A stretch of 7,658 nt of DNA from Gemmatimonadota bacterium (GTDB taxonomy: Bacteria; Gemmatimonadota; Gemmatimonadetes; Gemmatimonadales; GWC2-71-9): contig QHTY01000252.1 of the NCBI GenBank assembly GCA_003220985.1, forward strand, positions 423 to 8,080, read 5' to 3'. The notes under the pieces were generated by a model. It did not search any database. It had not been told where the DNA came from and saw only the letters and a program-made list of their open reading frames with translations. The translations under genes and the position numbers were made by a program. This document shows, one piece after another, positions 6,024 to 7,658 of this stretch; position 1 is the first letter of the stretch; every line of letters begins with the position of its first letter.

Positions 6024-6280
6024 GCGAGGGCAGCGGGTTGTCGCCGCAGCCGCGGATCCCTCGGCGCGCTCCCTCCGAGCTCTGGGGCGCGGTGCCGTGT
6101 TGGGTGTGCTCGCAGTTGGAGGATGGCGAGCGCGCCCGCGCGACTTCCCAGCTGGTCGCTATCGTCGCCGCGGGTGGCATACGCCGTGTGCGCCCGCTGT
6201 GGCACCACCGTTTGGCACCATTGCTGCGACACCGTCATCCGGCGTCGAGTAGCTCTCGGACCTTCCGAGCCAGCCCTTGA
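6020..6280 (+). CDS. Doubtful short frame after the DUF5674 pair
   Basis: A TTG at 6020 overlaps the preceding stop (TTGA) and opens 86 codons that end inside the convergent kinase gene. The sequence (WGAVPCWVCSQLEDGERARA, then a His/Arg-rich end) is not like any family I know. The overlap looks like coupling, but a TTG start, basic low-complexity end and 46-bp antisense overlap argue against it. Otherwise 6024-6234 holds nothing I can recognise, including no convincing terminator between the converging genes. Confidence 0.15.
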   Translation: MSEGSGLSPQPRIPRRAPSELWGAVPCWVCSQLEDGERARATSQLVAIVAAGGIRRVRPLWHHRLAPLLRHRHPASSSSRTFRASP

Positions 6281-7658
6281 GGCGTGAAGGGCTTTTCGAG
6301 AAACGCGATCCCCGGCTCGAGCACGCCGTGATGCACGATGGCGTCATCAGTGTAACCTGACAGATACAACACTTTCGTCGCATGCCGTGCTGACACCACG
6401 CGTTCCGCGAGTTGGCGTCCGCCCAGGTTGGGCATCACGATGTCGGTCAGGAGCAGGTGGATCGGCCCTTTGTGCCCGTCGGCCAACCGCAGGGCCTCTT
6501 GCCCATCAGCAGCCACAAGCAGGGTGTAGCCGTGCGCCTCCAGCACCCTCCGCATGAGGTTCCGGACGGCTTCCTCGTCCTCAGCCAGGAGAATTGTTTC
6601 CGAGCCGCGGACCGAGGCCGGCGGCATCGGTTTGGGTGCGGGTGGCTCGGCGGCCGCCTCGACACGCGGGAGGTAGATCTTGAACGTCGTGCCCTGGCCC
6701 GGTTCGCTGTACACCCAGATGGAGCCGTCGCTCTGTTTCACGATGCCGTACACTGTGGCCAGGCCAAGCCCCGTCCCCTTGCCTTTCTCCTTGGTGGTGA
6801 AAAACGGCTCGAAGATGTGAGCCTTGACCTGGGCGTCGATGCCGATGCCCGTGTCACTCACGGCGAGCATTGCATAGCGCCCCGGGGCCAGCGGGGCATG
6901 CGCCTGAGCGTACGCCGCGTCGAGATCCACGTTCGCGGTCTCGAGGGTGAGCTTGCCCCCCTGGGGCATGGCGTCGCGGGCGTTGACGGCGAGGTTCATA
7001 ATGACCTGCTCGAGCTGGCCCGGATCGGCCCGCACCGCGCCGAGGTCGGATGTCAGGATCGTGCGAAATTCAATGTCCTCTCCGATCAATCGCCGCAGCA
7101 TCTTCTCGAGGTCGGCTATCAGCGCGTTCAGGTCGAGGACCTGCAGCGCAAGGACCTGTTTGCGGCTGAACGCGAGCAACTGACGCGTTAGGGCAGCGGC
7201 ACGCTGCGCGGCCTTCTTGATGTCTTCAACGTCCGCGCGGCGCTGATCGTCGACAGTCAAATCCTCGAGCAGCAAGTCGCTCGACCCGAAAATCGCCGTC
7301 AAGAGATTGTTGAAGTCGTGCGCGATCCCGCCCGCCAGCCGGCCTACGGCCTCCATCTTCTGCGCTTGCAGCAGCTGGGTTTCCACTGATTTGCGTTTGG
7401 TGATGTCGTGAGCCATCGCTAGCGCCGCGGGTCGCCCGGAAAACGTCAGCGTATTCCGGGTGATTTCCACATCGATGATTGTGCCGTCCTTCTTGCGGTG
7501 TCGCCACTCGCCTCGGTTGCGGAATCCCGTTTCAGACTTGGCAACGAGGTCGCGCAGGGCGCGCACGTCTTCGGGCGGATGCATCTCCTCTAGGGTCATC
7601 GCCAGAAATTCTTCGCGCGTGTAGCCGTACTGGCCGACCGCGGCCTCGTTGACGGCGA
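6235..7658 (-). CDS. Hybrid sensor histidine kinase (PAS-HisKA-HATPase-receiver), N-terminus beyond the window
   Basis: The frame is open from the right edge to TGA at 6235, so the start is outside; an internal ATG at 7599 gives 454 residues used here for numbering. Upstream of it the frame still reads PAS (VNEAAVGQYGYTREEFLA). Domains: PAS and PAC to MAHDITKRKSVETQ (62-75); HisKA with the phospho-histidine H94 in GGIAHDFNNLL (90-100); HATPase_c with N206 in NLAVNARDAM, DTGIGI (249-254), FEPFFTTK (263-270) and GKGTGLGLATVYGIV (273-287); a Pro/Ala linker (315-332); then a receiver with E340 and D341, phospho-acceptor D386 in LLLTDIVMP and K436 in FLEKPF. All catalytic residues are present. No transmembrane segment is visible, so it is likely a soluble cytoplasmic sensor with more domains upstream. 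After autophosphorylation it may pass phosphate to its own receiver. Its signal and output are unknown; no partner gene is in view. Confidence 0.95.
   Translation of the reverse strand, partial: AVNEAAVGQYGYTREEFLAMTLEEMHPPEDVRALRDLVAKSETGFRNRGEWRHRKKDGTIIDVEITRNTLTFSGRPAALAMAHDITKRKSVETQLLQAQKMEAVGRLAGGIAHDFNNLLTAIFGSSDLLLEDLTVDDQRRADVEDIKKAAQRAAALTRQLLAFSRKQVLALQVLDLNALIADLEKMLRRLIGEDIEFRTILTSDLGAVRADPGQLEQVIMNLAVNARDAMPQGGKLTLETANVDLDAAYAQAHAPLAPGRYAMLAVSDTGIGIDAQVKAHIFEPFFTTKEKGKGTGLGLATVYGIVKQSDGSIWVYSEPGQGTTFKIYLPRVEAAAEPPAPKPMPPASVRGSETILLAEDEEAVRNLMRRVLEAHGYTLLVAADGQEALRLADGHKGPIHLLLTDIVMPNLGGRQLAERVVSARHATKVLYLSGYTDDAIVHHGVLEPGIAFLEKPFTPQGLARKVRELLDAG

Noticed and set aside
5978..6238. 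An 86-residue minus-strand frame just past the hybrid kinase stop.
   Set aside because: No ribosome site, no motif, and it overlaps the helical-protein gene; its composition is typical of non-coding GC-rich sequence.

Overview
The window is GC-rich bacterial chromosomal DNA with tightly packed genes. The gene set (chromate-resistance operon, secreted PepSY protein, PAS hybrid histidine kinase, DUF5674 protein, multicopper oxidase remnant) suits an environmental or soil bacterium, perhaps Gemmatimonadota or Acidobacteriota. The phylum is a guess from general protein flavour and no marker gene is present.

Region 1 (1-2934, minus strand) is a four-gene chromate operon read right to left. It starts with a stand-alone ChrB C-terminal-domain protein (2491-2934). 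A two-domain ChrB follows (1740-2486), then the membrane transporter ChrA (583-1743, 4-bp overlap with chrB). Last is a secreted DUF1259 (LppY/LpqO) protein that runs off the left edge (1-546). ChrA should export chromate and the ChrB proteins should sense it or regulate the operon. The DUF1259 protein carries a His/Glu cluster that could bind metal outside the membrane. The two-domain ChrB lacks the long helical linker I would expect between its domains.

Region 2 (2935-3045) is a divergent control region between the chr operon and a plus-strand PepSY gene (3046-3573). It holds an extended -10 box for chr that overlaps a TACA-N2-TGTA-like element. A perfect 11-bp hairpin follows the PepSY gene.

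Region 3 (3485-5173, minus strand) looks eroded. A GTG-started DNA glycosylase gene is broken by a frameshift near 5021-5028. Directly after its stop, in the same frame, lies the 3' tip of a multicopper oxidase gene with the HCHILEH copper motif and nothing of the rest. A protein matching only the ATP-binding half of a histidine kinase follows; it has lost the usual nucleotide-binding boxes and overlaps the end of the PepSY gene tail to tail.

Region 4 (5338-6023, plus strand) is a coupled pair: a DUF5674 protein and a small helical protein starting on an ATGA overlap. Region 5 (6235-7658, minus strand) is a PAS-HisKA-HATPase-receiver hybrid kinase whose N-terminus lies beyond the right edge.

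The one stretch of more than 300 bases without an intact gene is 4193-4563. It holds the oxidase remnant and the short leader of the kinase-like gene.
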